From Rebecca billardiae RCC1528 (Eukaryota > Haptophyta), in contig OZ251224.1 of NCBI GenBank assembly GCA_965240325.2, forward strand, positions 248,001 through 312,000: a stretch of 64,000 bases of DNA, given 5' to 3'. Both the position numbers and the translations under genes were made by a program. The notes under the pieces were generated by a model that was not told the origin of the DNA, searched no databases, and saw only the letters and a list, made by a program, of their open reading frames with translations. Shown here piece after piece: positions 32,031-42,163 of this stretch (positions within the stretch are counted from its first letter, which is position 1; each line of letters starts with the position of its first letter).

Positions 32031-32443
32031 TAATGCCATTTGCACTGGTATGGCACCCCGGATGCGACTGGCGCAAGCCAAGCCGGGTCGGACAGGTGCG
32101 CGGCCGCGAGGATCGTGTCCTTACGCGCGCGCATGGCGGGCAGGCGCGTCTCGATCCGCGGGCCGTCCGCCCACTTCTTTCGCACCGCCGCCAAAGCGTT
32201 CGAGTGCCACAATCGCCGGCGCAGGCCACGCAAGCCAGGGCGCGGTGACCCGCGCTCGTGCGTGCACTGCAGATACGGATCACGAGCGTGGCTGAAGATG
32301 TCACGGAAGAGCTGGCTCACCGCGACGCGCAGCGGGCCGCCGGGCGGTGGCGGCGCCGGAGCGGAGTAGGCGACACCGCTGCCAGCGCGAGCAGATTCGC
32401 GAGCCGTTGTTGCATGCGGGCGGGAAGAATTAGAAGGCTGCAT
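32027..32443 (-). CDS. hypothetical small protein, convergent with the DGAT2-like gene
   Basis: A 138-aa frame from ATG 32443 with a mixed composition (VAVSQLFRDIFSHARDPYLQ, then ALAAVRKKWADGPRIETRLP). Its stop overlaps the DGAT2-like stop by 4 bases. No family recognised. It could be a small real gene or chance; it sits just upstream of the non-LTR element and might be cut by it. Confidence 0.3.
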   Translation of the reverse strand: MQPSNSSRPHATTARESARAGSGVAYSAPAPPPPGGPLRVAVSQLFRDIFSHARDPYLQCTHERGSPRPGLRGLRRRLWHSNALAAVRKKWADGPRIETRLPAMRARKDTILAAAHLSDPAWLAPVASGVPYQCKWHY

Positions 32444-32475
32444 ATGGAAGTCACCACGCTACGAGTCCTTCCACG

Positions 32476-34050
32476 ATGACGATGGAACACGCCTTCCCCA
32501 GGCTCTACGACGACGTCTCTCTCCAGCGGACCCTTAGGGGCCTCGCGTGGAACGCATCAAACAACGCACCACTTACGCAAACGCAGCGCATAATCCGCAT
32601 CAATAGGGTGTTCACGCCCAGCGCGCATCTCTCGCGAAAACAAGCACGAGAACAGCACCGCTACCGCAACATGAAACGCACTTCGACAGCACCTCTTGGC
32701 CCTCGGGCGCAAGCGCACACATCGGCAACGAGATCTCGGCAGAGAGGAGCGGTGAGACAGCATTACCAGAAGCACCCCCCCTCCCAGCGAACAGCGCACC
32801 TCAACACACATGCGCCCTCCCAACAGGAGCAGCAACTCCAGACCAACCACGTGCCCGACACCGACCCGCCGCCAGAGGACGACCTTCCAGGCGCAGAGGG
32901 AGAGCGATGGGTGCTAGTGCGCAGCGGCTCCCGGCACGACACGGTGCGTCGCACACACATACCCCCCGCGACATGCCCCGCCGTCTCTCCCATCGGGGAC
33001 TTAGCCGCGCCGGGCGAGCGTAAATCGCGCGTGGGCGGCCGTTTCGCGCCATTAGCGGCTTTTGCGCCAGAAACGCTCACCGCTAACCCGGACGGGCCGG
33101 CGAAATGCGCGGACGAAAGTCCGGAGCACCGGGCGCGCGCGCCGGATTTGCCGGGCCGGGCGGAGGCGAGGCGTAAAAACCCACCGCCGGTCGCGGGCGT
33201 CGCCAGAACGACGATGGCTGCGACGCAACCGCGACGCCCTGCGCCCGAGGCACTGGCCCGCGGAATGGCTGGCTCGACCGACGGGCCTACCGAGCAGGCG
33301 GGGACCGTGCGGCCGCGAGAGATGGGGAAGGAGAGAGCGCAACCGCAGGCGCAGCGGCAGCGCGTAGACGGCCAGCACGCTGGCGGCTCGATGGAAGATG
33401 CGCCGCGCGGGGCGGTGAAGCTCGAGGACGCTGTGAACAGGAACAACCGCTCAAAGCCCCCCGGGACATGGCAGGCAGCTGCCCGGGGTCCCAGCTGTCT
33501 GAAAGTGCCGAACCGGCCCAGCAGTACCAGGACAGCTGGGAACTACTGCCCTGGCTGGACGCAGCCCCGCAAACACACCCGTGCGCTCAGGTTCGTACTA
33601 ATGTGCAGCACCAGAGCACGTTCACGCACCTGCCCTGCGCATCTGCGACGGGCCGGACGACTGCGAAAAGGCAGCACTAGTAGTAGTAGGAGGAAGAGTA
33701 GGAGGAAGACTTGCAGGCATCGAAATCGTCACATCGCCCAAGCCCGGCCGGCACCAGGTGCATCGGTCGATCCATCAAGATTGCCCAGGCAGCGGCCTAA
33801 GGGCAACACAGCACCACCAACAGCAAGGCATGTGCCACTGCGCCGCACTATGCCCTACCACCGGACAGCACTGCCGGTAACCAGGCGTACAGTGCTGGCC
33901 TATGGGCGCAAGCTTCTGCAGCACACCGCCAGCAGGGTAGCAGTGCTCTCACAGCCCAGCAGACCAGGCCACGCGGACGCGCAGTGCGCCCAGCCCCCAT
34001 ACCACAACAGTGATCGGCAGCAGCCCACACCCCGACCGGTGCCAAAATGA
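32476..34050 (+). CDS. retrotransposon ORF1 protein
   Basis: 524 aa starting at ATG 32476. It is basic and disordered, rich in Arg, Pro, His and Gln, with Arg/Ser stretches such as SSSRRKSRRKTCRHRNRH. It has no recognised RRM or CCHC knuckle. Such ORF1 proteins usually bind the element RNA; that role is inferred from position. Its TGA (34048-34050) overlaps the ORF2 ATG. Confidence 0.55.
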   Translation: MTMEHAFPRLYDDVSLQRTLRGLAWNASNNAPLTQTQRIIRINRVFTPSAHLSRKQAREQHRYRNMKRTSTAPLGPRAQAHTSATRSRQRGAVRQHYQKHPPSQRTAHLNTHAPSQQEQQLQTNHVPDTDPPPEDDLPGAEGERWVLVRSGSRHDTVRRTHIPPATCPAVSPIGDLAAPGERKSRVGGRFAPLAAFAPETLTANPDGPAKCADESPEHRARAPDLPGRAEARRKNPPPVAGVARTTMAATQPRRPAPEALARGMAGSTDGPTEQAGTVRPREMGKERAQPQAQRQRVDGQHAGGSMEDAPRGAVKLEDAVNRNNRSKPPGTWQAAARGPSCLKVPNRPSSTRTAGNYCPGWTQPRKHTRALRFVLMCSTRARSRTCPAHLRRAGRLRKGSTSSSRRKSRRKTCRHRNRHIAQARPAPGASVDPSRLPRQRPKGNTAPPTARHVPLRRTMPYHRTALPVTRRTVLAYGRKLLQHTASRVAVLSQPSRPGHADAQCAQPPYHNSDRQQPTPRPVPK

Positions 34051-37000
34051 TTCAGGGGCATCGCCAGGCTGGCACTGCCAGGCAGACAAGTGAGCAAGCT
34101 GCAGCGGGAAGGCCACAGGCGAGGGGCCCAGGCAACAGGGCTGAGGAACGTTCGCTCACAATCGCCTGTGGGAACGTAGGGGGCATGGCAGGCTTGACAC
34201 GCAGGGCAAGACTGCAGAGCATCCTGGACACCAAGCGCTGGGACATTGTTCTGCTCCAAGAGACCGCGCTCACTAGAGACAAAGCCACTCAGGACATCCT
34301 TAGTGGCTATACGACCTACCACGACCCAATGCCCCCCAACTCGTGCTCAGGCAGAGGAGTGGCAATAGCAGTGCGGAAGGATGGCAGGCTGCCTCTCTCC
34401 AGGCTGGAGGTGACCCGCAGCGGCACTGAAGGCGGCCAGGACACTGCCGGATACATGCTCCAGGGGCGCCTGGTTTTCACCACCGCCAGGGGTACCAGCT
34501 TTGTGGTGGAGGCCACATCCTTCTACATCCCCCCTCACAGTAACCGCAACAGAGCAACTATACTGCCATGGGTAACAGAAGTCCTCCGCACGGGCACCCC
34601 GCTACACACGGGCCGACAAGATCTCCTCAGGCTTGCAGGAGGGGACGCCAATGGCACTTGGGAGGTCGGCGAGGCACTTAGGCGGCTCGACACAACACGC
34701 GCGTTCACCGCTCACCGACCAGGGGATTTCAAAGCGGCCATGGAGACAGTGACTGACCTTCACAACATGAAACCAACCGGCAGTTTCAACCCTGCCACAG
34801 AATACACCCACTCGAGTGGCAACACCCTGGCCCGACTGGACTACATATTCACCAACATGGCAGAGCTAACGCAACACTTTTGGCACTCGGACCCTCTCCT
34901 GGAGGACGCATGCATCCCTGCGCTCCCCAACGGGGACGGGAGCACCCACCATTTTCTCCAGGGTAGAATCCCACTGCACAAGCTGCGGGGGGCCACCAGG
35001 CCGGTGGTCCACGAGCTCTACAGGCCATACAGGTTCTACATCAACCTGGCACACGGAGAGACGGTCAAGGAACTCAAAGCCGCACTATCCGACCCCGTAG
35101 AGAGCGACATCAGGCGGCTGGACGACGTCCACACCCATGCACACCTGTTCGCAGCCCCAGTTGCGACGATTACTGCAGCTCAGCCACAAGTGGTGAGCGA
35201 CATGGAGGAAGCCCTCCCTGCCGTCCTGGAGTGGCTCGCCTCCGTAGCAACTGACAGAGTCACGTCTGCACTCGACTCCAGCCAGCAGCCACGGGAGACC
35301 ACAGTAGCCCCTGGCAGGCGGGCCCCCAAAGCGATCGCGCCGAATGCCCTCAGGGATTTCAAACTGGGGAATGCGTACCGCCGCCAGGTCGCAGTGATCA
35401 CCAGGCTGCAGCAAATCCGCCCAGGTGCTAGCGAGCAGCATGGGGAAGTGCACACAGGCTTCAGGTACAGCAGCCACAGCAGGCATGGGCGACTTGCGGA
35501 GCCGGTGCGCCTGGCAAAAGCACTGGACAGTTATGAATCGGCACTGACTACCGCAAACGTCCCCCCTGAGGGTATGCCCCAGCTGCCCGGCTTGCCTTTC
35601 CCCACCCTGGAGGCCATCTACCAGGCTGGGCCCGCCTCGACAGCACAGTGGCTGTCGGAACTGAAAGCACGACAAGCCTTGCACCAAAATGAATACGAGC
35701 TCCTGCAGCGCGAGCACGAGGACACTCTTGCCAAGGACAGGACGAGAAAAATCCAAGACGACATGCGGAGGAAATGCACCCGCCACTTTCGCAAAATGCT
35801 CTTCCCCAAATCAAACCATGCTGGATTCGAGATGATGATGCTCAATGACCTGGACGCTGGCAGTGGGAAAATTACCTCCGACCCAAGCAAAATCAAACGC
35901 TACGCAGAGGCGCACACGGCGAACAACGTGGGGACAGCGCCGAGCTGCAGGCAGGGGCCTGCCATTGAGGATACAAATGAAGCAGTCTGGGAAGAGATCC
36001 GAAGCAGATGGACTCCGGCCCAGCGAGCGCTGGAAAGCTCCCTGCTGGACCTGGAAGGCCTGCGCTCCCTCCTGGCAAAAGCTGACTCGAACGCTGCCCC
36101 TGGTTTGGACGGGATCCAAGTATGCGCGTTGAAACTCTTGATAAAGATCAACAAAGCCTTTGAAGGCATCTTGGTCAACATCGTCAACACAATCCTCCGC
36201 GCAGCGGCTGTACCAGCCCACCTCAAAGACGCAGAGCTTGCCTACTTCTACAAAGGCAAAGGGGACCCTCACGATCTGAACAATTATAGGGGAGTGGCAC
36301 TCCAAAGCACTGTGTACAAACTGGCGGCAGCACACAGGGCGAGATGCATCCAGTCGATCTGTGACCAGCTGGGTCTGATCTCGCCGGAACAAGCGGCAGC
36401 GAGCAAGCACGGGCAGCCGGAGCTCCAAGTGGCGGCACTGGTGGCAGCCATGACCCATGCCAAGGCCAGTTCTGCCGAGATCCACGTCACTACATGTGAT
36501 ATAAGCAAGGCCTTTGACAGAGTGCCCCATGAGTCGCTGAGGAAGGCCCTTTTCCTGCACGGCTTCTCCGCCCAACTAATTGATGAACTTGACCGACTGG
36601 ACGCTCACTCTGTGGCCACCACCAGGACCCCCTATGGCCACACTGACAAAGTGCCGATACTGCGTGGGTGCAAGCAAGGCTGCCCGCTAAGTCCCATAAA
36701 ATTCTGTCTCTTCATGAACATGTTCATTGCGTCCTACTCAGCCAGCCACCCTGACCATGGATACTCGTTTCCAGCAGCCAGGCATGACGCTGGCGCAGGA
36801 GACTCCCTGAAGGTGCGCATCTTGGGGTACATGGACGACATAGCTTTCCTTGCAGAGTCAGAGACGGACAGCGCCGCCCAAGTGCGCGCACTGGGACTAT
36901 TCCTCAGCGCTCACGGCATGGCACTCAACCCCTCGAAGTGTGTGCACGCAAAGAAAGGAAGGGGCAGAGGGGCGCACGGCGTGCCTCCTCTGCCCCCCCT

Positions 37001-40000
37001 CCGCGTTGAGATAGCCGGTGAGCAGGCCACTGTCCCCTCCATCGGACCAGACACCCACTTTGAGTACCTCGGATACGTCCTCACCCTCCACCTCGATTGG
37101 TCAAAGCACGCCGCAAAACTGGAGACAAAGCTGCGCGCGGCCTCCTGGAAAGTGGCAGTAGCGGCCAGGGACCCGGCCTGCCACACTGTGACCACAGGCA
37201 CTCTCCTCCAGCATGACGTGGTCTCTGTGGCAGGCTACTACCTGGCTGCGAGCGATGTGCGCCGCTACGGCATCACAGACAAAATGCGCGCCATCGTGAT
37301 GGACATCGTGTGGGGCAGAGCTGGTCTCCCGCCCTCCGCGGCCCGCATAGCAGGCAGTGGGCCAGCCCCCAGCATGGGGATAGGCCCGGAGGAGCCGAGC
37401 GCCCTGCAGGCCGGGGTGCAAGCGGCTGCCCTCCTTCGGACTGCCAACAGCCCCACACAAGTGGGCCTGCTCACCAGGACCTGCCTGGAGGCACACCGAC
37501 AACAACCGGCCAGCGGAACACTGGCGCCCCCTGCAGTGAGAGGCGGAATGGAGGCCCTGTCGCTCGCGCCCAGGGGCACAGAGCCATGGCTGCTGGCCTG
37601 CTCCGCAACACTGGCCAACCTGACCCTGCGAGAGGCCTGCAGGTCCCCCCTCATCCCTAGCAGGGCCTCTGATCAGGAGAGACTAGTGGAGCTGTTAGCG
37701 GACTGGGACGCGCGGGACTACGCAGCCCTGGGCGACACCCCCATGGGCACCCTGCTGCAGGCTGCAAGTGCAGGGGGAGACGGCCAGCCTAGCCCGATGG
37801 AGAGCAGCATCCTGAGCGATAATGGCACGTCCATGGAACGCCTGCTCAACGCACAGGGCACCCCAGCTCTCAGCCATCTCACACACACTGGCAGCAGCAT
37901 GGTGTGGACGGCTGTGCAGCACCACGCAGGAGCTGCGGAAGCAATGGCAGGCCTCATTGTCCGCACTGCGGTAAAACTGGCCACGAGCCCCGCAAATTTC
38001 CTGTACACCGCCCATCTGCAGGAAGCCAGAACGGCCGCCTATGAGGCAGATGTGCCCACTGCACCAGCAGACGTGACCCAGGCAGCAGCCACCGTCACAG
38101 CGGGGGTAGATGGGTCGTACAAGCCAGACACAGCCACAGGGGCCGCTGGGGCCGCCTACATTGTACATGCCCGTGGCGCAGGCCGGCTGCGAGACCAGGA
38201 GTGCGTGCGCCTGGCAAGTGCCACATACCACGGGCAGCAGACTGCAGCCAACTCGGAGGTGGCATCTGCCACACTCCTCACCAAACTCCTGGCTGGCCTA
38301 CCAGGTAGCACCATTCATGTCAGCTGGGACTGCGACGATGCACTCAAGCACCTCCTCTGGGCCAGGCCAGCGTTGGACTCCGCAGCAGGGGGCCAGGCAG
38401 CCCAGCCAAATACCACCCGCCCCCCAGGCTGGGAGCCCAGAATGAGCAAGAATCAGGCCCACAACCCGCACATGTCCAGGCTCCTGCATGTGATTGACGA
38501 GTGCTCTTGCGGCACCACCTGGATGTACTACCCCCAAATGAGCGGCCACTCACGCGGAAGGGGTGGACCATCACTGGACGATATGGTGCGCGAAATTCTC
38601 CAGCCGGAACCGGACGCGTCGGGCGGCACCTACACAGTGCCCCCTCCCCAGCTGGCATCGCTGCGCAGAGCCACCAGGGCCTTCGTGGGCACCGAACCTT
38701 CCTCCGAAGACGTAGACCGCACTGTATGCAACCTGTGTGCGTACTGGGCAGCCAAGCGAGTGGCTGTGGATGGCATGGACCCATCACACAGGCTAGGAAA
38801 GAACGTCTGGCTCCCTGCAGCATATGGGCTGGTGGACACTGCAGGGGCTCTCCTGCAGTCAGGGCCCCTCCCTGTCAGGAGGCTGGTAATAGAGCGCGCC
38901 CGCAGAGCAGCCCTGGAGGCGCGCCTGGATCCCACCCCTGGCAACGACGAGTCCCCCGAACAGGCGGCAGAGAGGCAGCGCAGGAGCGCCAAGTACGCCA
39001 TCAAGATGGGGGACGACTCCCTACACACCCAGGAATCCACCCTCTCGCTGCAGAACCAGTTCACCAAGCCAGAGCGCCTCACCAAGTTCGTCCTCAGGTG
39101 CTGCGTCGGGGCGCTGGAGTATAATCAAGATGCTGCGGGGGCCAACCCAGGATTGGATGCAGTCCCATATAGCCAGCAATGGCCGGACTGCACGCTGGGC
39201 ACCGAATGTCTGTTCTGCCTCGAGGCAGGATCGGACGCCCCTGGGCCGGACTCTGCCACGCACGTCTTCTGTGACTGCCCCCACGCCGACGCCAGGAGCA
39301 TGGCACAGCATAGCATCATCCGGATGCTTGACAAGCGCACTGGCGGCAGGATGCCGATGCAAGACAGGCAAGACCTGGCAGAGCAGGCTACAGCCCACCG
39401 GCACTACTATGCGGGCCAGATCCCCAAGGCAGTAGTGGCAGCCGCCCAGGAGAGCGCAAAACAGTACCCCTGGCGGACCGCGCGGGACGGGGGAGACAGT
39501 AACAGCGCCTCTGCCGATGCAGACCAGTCAGACGAGCAGGATGGCCAGCCAGCCGGGCGGGACGGCAGCTACAAGGTGGGAAGCTTACACTCTACCATCG
39601 TCAGCGTCACCACCCACATCCACCACAAGCGCCTCGAGCTAGCTACAGCTGGGACGGAGGGCCGCCAGCGCCGGTACGACCTCGCACACTTCCTCACCGC
39701 TCTCCGCCGCGGCCGCCTCACAGGGGGAGCGAGCCCCAGAGATGGGCAGACCCAGGGATCGTCCGCCAGCGGCCCAAGACTCACACCCTCCCCTGACCGA
39801 ACACAGGGCTCCCGACCCCCATCAAGCAGCCAGGAGGGCCCAGCAGGGGGGCGCCAGCCCCCGGCCGGCAGCAGGGCCCCTCCACCCCCTGGCCCACTGG
39901 CCCAGCAGGAACCTGGCCAACAGGCCCTCAATGCCTACTATGCAGCAGCTGAACTGCAGGATGCTGACGTCGATGGCACTGGTGCCAACTGCGGGTTCCT

Positions 40001-40526
40001 TGCGGTACTGGGCGTCACCCGCGCAGGGGCCCGCGAAGACCCAGCAGGGGCAACCAGGAGCGCCCAGGCACTGAGGCAAGCCACCGTACACCACGCCCTG
40101 TCCCTGAGTGCGCAGCACCAGGGGGTCCTGGCGGCCGCAGTGGCCCCCCAGCCGGCCCACCTCGAGCCCAATGGGAGCGCACAGAGGGCAGCAGCAGCGG
40201 CTGCCACCCTGGGCACGGTTCGAGAGGCTGGCACCCCGTTGGCAGATGCACTCCTCCCCTGTGTGGCAGCAGGGGCGAACACCACAGTCGTCCTGGTCAC
40301 CAGAGACCCTCACACCGGCGCCCCTCTTCGTATGGTCCAGGTCTTCCACAGCCCAGGCTCCCCCCAGTACAACCGGCACGACCCGCTGCACATTGAGGTG
40401 CTACCCTGGCCCCAAGTGGCCACCAGGCTGGCAGCGGGCGCACTCGGACAGACCAGGGTCATCTCTCACTGGAGAGGCCATTACAGGACCACAGTCCCAA
40501 GGGCACTGCCAGGTCAGGCCCACTGA
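34047..40526 (+). CDS. retrotransposon ORF2: APE endonuclease, reverse transcriptase, RNase H, OTU-like protease
   Basis: 2159 aa. The N-terminal 310 residues form an exonuclease-endonuclease-phosphatase domain (CGNVGGMAGL, LLQETAL, AGGDANGTW, ARLDYIFTN), which nicks target DNA. Reverse transcriptase follows at about 700-960: YKGKGDPHDLNNYRGVAL, then DISKAFDRVPHESL, GCKQGCPLSP and the active site YMDD at 928-931. An RNase H domain has D1355 (GVDGSY), E1404 (NSEVAS) and D1428 (WDCDD). A Cys/His finger lies at about 1715-1750. The last 200 residues resemble an OTU cysteine protease: D1976 and C1982 in DGTGANCGFLAVLG, and H2145 in WRGHYRTTVP. OTU domains occur in some algal LINEs (RandI/Dualen-type). 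I see no second, restriction-like endonuclease. Confidence 0.9.
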   Translation: MIQGHRQAGTARQTSEQAAAGRPQARGPGNRAEERSLTIACGNVGGMAGLTRRARLQSILDTKRWDIVLLQETALTRDKATQDILSGYTTYHDPMPPNSCSGRGVAIAVRKDGRLPLSRLEVTRSGTEGGQDTAGYMLQGRLVFTTARGTSFVVEATSFYIPPHSNRNRATILPWVTEVLRTGTPLHTGRQDLLRLAGGDANGTWEVGEALRRLDTTRAFTAHRPGDFKAAMETVTDLHNMKPTGSFNPATEYTHSSGNTLARLDYIFTNMAELTQHFWHSDPLLEDACIPALPNGDGSTHHFLQGRIPLHKLRGATRPVVHELYRPYRFYINLAHGETVKELKAALSDPVESDIRRLDDVHTHAHLFAAPVATITAAQPQVVSDMEEALPAVLEWLASVATDRVTSALDSSQQPRETTVAPGRRAPKAIAPNALRDFKLGNAYRRQVAVITRLQQIRPGASEQHGEVHTGFRYSSHSRHGRLAEPVRLAKALDSYESALTTANVPPEGMPQLPGLPFPTLEAIYQAGPASTAQWLSELKARQALHQNEYELLQREHEDTLAKDRTRKIQDDMRRKCTRHFRKMLFPKSNHAGFEMMMLNDLDAGSGKITSDPSKIKRYAEAHTANNVGTAPSCRQGPAIEDTNEAVWEEIRSRWTPAQRALESSLLDLEGLRSLLAKADSNAAPGLDGIQVCALKLLIKINKAFEGILVNIVNTILRAAAVPAHLKDAELAYFYKGKGDPHDLNNYRGVALQSTVYKLAAAHRARCIQSICDQLGLISPEQAAASKHGQPELQVAALVAAMTHAKASSAEIHVTTCDISKAFDRVPHESLRKALFLHGFSAQLIDELDRLDAHSVATTRTPYGHTDKVPILRGCKQGCPLSPIKFCLFMNMFIASYSASHPDHGYSFPAARHDAGAGDSLKVRILGYMDDIAFLAESETDSAAQVRALGLFLSAHGMALNPSKCVHAKKGRGRGAHGVPPLPPLRVEIAGEQATVPSIGPDTHFEYLGYVLTLHLDWSKHAAKLETKLRAASWKVAVAARDPACHTVTTGTLLQHDVVSVAGYYLAASDVRRYGITDKMRAIVMDIVWGRAGLPPSAARIAGSGPAPSMGIGPEEPSALQAGVQAAALLRTANSPTQVGLLTRTCLEAHRQQPASGTLAPPAVRGGMEALSLAPRGTEPWLLACSATLANLTLREACRSPLIPSRASDQERLVELLADWDARDYAALGDTPMGTLLQAASAGGDGQPSPMESSILSDNGTSMERLLNAQGTPALSHLTHTGSSMVWTAVQHHAGAAEAMAGLIVRTAVKLATSPANFLYTAHLQEARTAAYEADVPTAPADVTQAAATVTAGVDGSYKPDTATGAAGAAYIVHARGAGRLRDQECVRLASATYHGQQTAANSEVASATLLTKLLAGLPGSTIHVSWDCDDALKHLLWARPALDSAAGGQAAQPNTTRPPGWEPRMSKNQAHNPHMSRLLHVIDECSCGTTWMYYPQMSGHSRGRGGPSLDDMVREILQPEPDASGGTYTVPPPQLASLRRATRAFVGTEPSSEDVDRTVCNLCAYWAAKRVAVDGMDPSHRLGKNVWLPAAYGLVDTAGALLQSGPLPVRRLVIERARRAALEARLDPTPGNDESPEQAAERQRRSAKYAIKMGDDSLHTQESTLSLQNQFTKPERLTKFVLRCCVGALEYNQDAAGANPGLDAVPYSQQWPDCTLGTECLFCLEAGSDAPGPDSATHVFCDCPHADARSMAQHSIIRMLDKRTGGRMPMQDRQDLAEQATAHRHYYAGQIPKAVVAAAQESAKQYPWRTARDGGDSNSASADADQSDEQDGQPAGRDGSYKVGSLHSTIVSVTTHIHHKRLELATAGTEGRQRRYDLAHFLTALRRGRLTGGASPRDGQTQGSSASGPRLTPSPDRTQGSRPPSSSQEGPAGGRQPPAGSRAPPPPGPLAQQEPGQQALNAYYAAAELQDADVDGTGANCGFLAVLGVTRAGAREDPAGATRSAQALRQATVHHALSLSAQHQGVLAAAVAPQPAHLEPNGSAQRAAAAAATLGTVREAGTPLADALLPCVAAGANTTVVLVTRDPHTGAPLRMVQVFHSPGSPQYNRHDPLHIEVLPWPQVATRLAAGALGQTRVISHWRGHYRTTVPRALPGQAH

Positions 40527-40600
40527 GGCCACTGGCCCGCAGGCAGAACTCAGGCTGGCCAGAGGCCCCTGCTGGGGAGGGTGGGGGAACTGCCCAAGCG

Positions 40601-40602
<2 letters not shown>

Positions 40603-40638
<36 letters not shown>
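40603..40638 (+). repeat. (G)36 homopolymer
   Basis: Thirty-six consecutive G, 76 bp after the ORF2 stop. It can form G-quadruplexes; its real length may be misjudged by sequencing. Confidence 0.9.
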
Positions 40639-40639
<1 letters not shown>

Positions 40640-40715
40640 GGATGAGCTCAACCAGAACCACCAGGCCCAGCAGAGACACGACCATCCCCCACAAGTACCG
40701 GAACCAGTCCCCGAC

Positions 40716-41379
40716 GGCGAGTCCAACTACTACTAACTTCGGCGAGTCCAACTACTACAAACTTCGGCGAGTCCAACTACTACTAACTTCGGCAAGTCCA
40801 ACTACTACTAACTTCGGCGAGTCCAACTACTACTAACTTCGGCGAGTCCAACTACTACTAACCTCGGCGAGTCCAACTACTACTAACCTCGGCGAGTCCA
40901 ACTACTACGCTAACTTCGGGGAGTCCAACTACTACTACTAACTTCGGCGAGTCCAACTACTACTAACTTCGGCGAGTCCAACTACTACTACTAACTTCGG
41001 CGAGTCCAACTACTACTAACTTCGGCGAGTCCAACTACTACTAACTTCGGCGAGTCCAACTACTACTAACTTCGGCGAGTCCAACTACTACTAACTTCGG
41101 CGAGTCCAACTACTACTAACTTCGGGGAGTCCAACTACTACTACTAACTTCGGCGAGTCCAACTACTACTAACTTCGGCGAGTCCAACTACTACTAACTT
41201 CGGCGAGTCCAACTACTACTAACTTCGGCGAGTCCAACTACTACTAACTTCGGCGAGTCCAACTACTACTAACTCAGGCGAGTCCAACTACTACTAACTT
41301 CGGCGAGTCCAACTACTACCAACTTCGGCGAGTCCAACTACTACTACCTCAGGCGAGTCCAACTACTACTAACTTCGGC
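40716..41379 (+). repeat. 25-bp minisatellite
   Basis: About 26 tandem copies of a 25-bp unit combining ACTTCGGCGAGTCC with AACTACTACTA. Variants gain one extra CTA (28 bp) or change GGCGAG to GGGGAG or CTTCGG to CTCAGG. It starts within 80 bp of the G run, so it may be the retrotransposon's own 3' tail. Confidence 0.9.
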
Positions 41380-41519
41380 CACAACATCATCCACCAGCTG
41401 CTGACCAAGAACAGGCTACACCATCGTCCACCATGACCTGCCACTGACCAAGTAGGCGACGACATCATCCGCACCAGCTGCTGACCAAGTAGGGGACGGC
41501 CTGGCCGACGCCAACATGC

Positions 41520-41720
41520 TCACTCGCCTTTGATTTCGTACCCATGCACTTCCTGGTGGGCCTGACGACGTCCGGACGACGACAACAACGACATCCGCCA
41601 TGGGGACCAACATCAACGCGCTCACACCACTGCCACTGCTGCAAGCTTCGACCAGTACCACTACAGACGAATCAGGAGAGCTGCGCCCTCGTGCCTGTGT
41701 CTTTAAATCATAGAATTGGT
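41520..41720 (+). repeat. left arm of inverted repeat around the RIIa gene
   Basis: About 200 bp; its reverse complement recurs at 42752-42968 with moderate divergence and small indels. Confidence 0.8.
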
Positions 41721-41923
41721 CCAGTTTCTTTTTCCACCGCATCATTCTTTTTTGAATCGGACGCAAATCAGATCGATCGAGTGAAAAGCCGAGAGCCGCG
41801 AGTCAGTTTCTGCTCGCGAGAGCTGGTCGTCTGCCATCGTTGGCCCCATCGAGCTCCCGCCCTTGGCAACGTCCGCGTGCCGAGTGGCCGCTCGAGCAGC
41901 TGGTGTGCGGGCGAGCTGAGAGT

Positions 41924-42163
41924 ATGCGGCCAGAAGTGGCTGGCGATGAGAAGAGTGACCCCTGGCATGGCACTGTGGGCCAGCGCAAAGGGCCGATCTA
42001 CACTGCCGAGCAGGTGAAGGTGCCGGAGGAGCTGCAGAACATCTTGCGACTCTGGACCAAAGAGCTGCTCAAGGAGAAGCCAAAGGACATCGTGGCCTTC
42101 TCCGCATCGTACTTTGCCGAGAAGGCGAAGGAGTCCAGAACACCTGCCGCCTCAGGGACATGA
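41924..42163 (+). CDS. RIIa-domain protein, ropporin/radial spoke RSP11-like
   Basis: 79 aa from ATG 41924. Residues 24-70 (IYTAEQVKVPEELQNILRLW, then TKELLKEKPKDIVAFSASYF) match the RIIa dimerisation-docking domain of ropporin, SP17 and Chlamydomonas RSP11, which bind amphipathic helices of A-kinase-anchor-type proteins in radial spokes and fibrous sheaths. The protein stops soon after, shorter than ropporin (about 210 aa) but close to minimal RIIa proteins. Further exons cannot be excluded. The gene sits wholly between two inverted repeat arms. Confidence 0.75.
   Translation: MRPEVAGDEKSDPWHGTVGQRKGPIYTAEQVKVPEELQNILRLWTKELLKEKPKDIVAFSASYFAEKAKESRTPAASGT

Larger units (their letters stand above)
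32476..40638 (+). mobile_element. two-ORF non-LTR retrotransposon (LINE) with APE, RT, RNase H and OTU domains
   Basis: ORF1 and ORF2 overlap as ATGA. ORF2 is intact over 2159 codons, so the copy may be recent. Codon use is visibly different from host genes (more A and CA-rich, much weaker GC3), as expected of a mobile element. The 5' end is not defined (somewhere after 32030). The 3' end is taken at a 36-base G run; the minisatellite behind it may belong to the element's 3' UTR. No target-site duplication could be assigned. Confidence 0.85.

Noticed and set aside
40716-41379. CRISPR-like array at the 25-bp repeats
   Set aside because: Units are directly tandem without unique spacers, in a eukaryotic genome.
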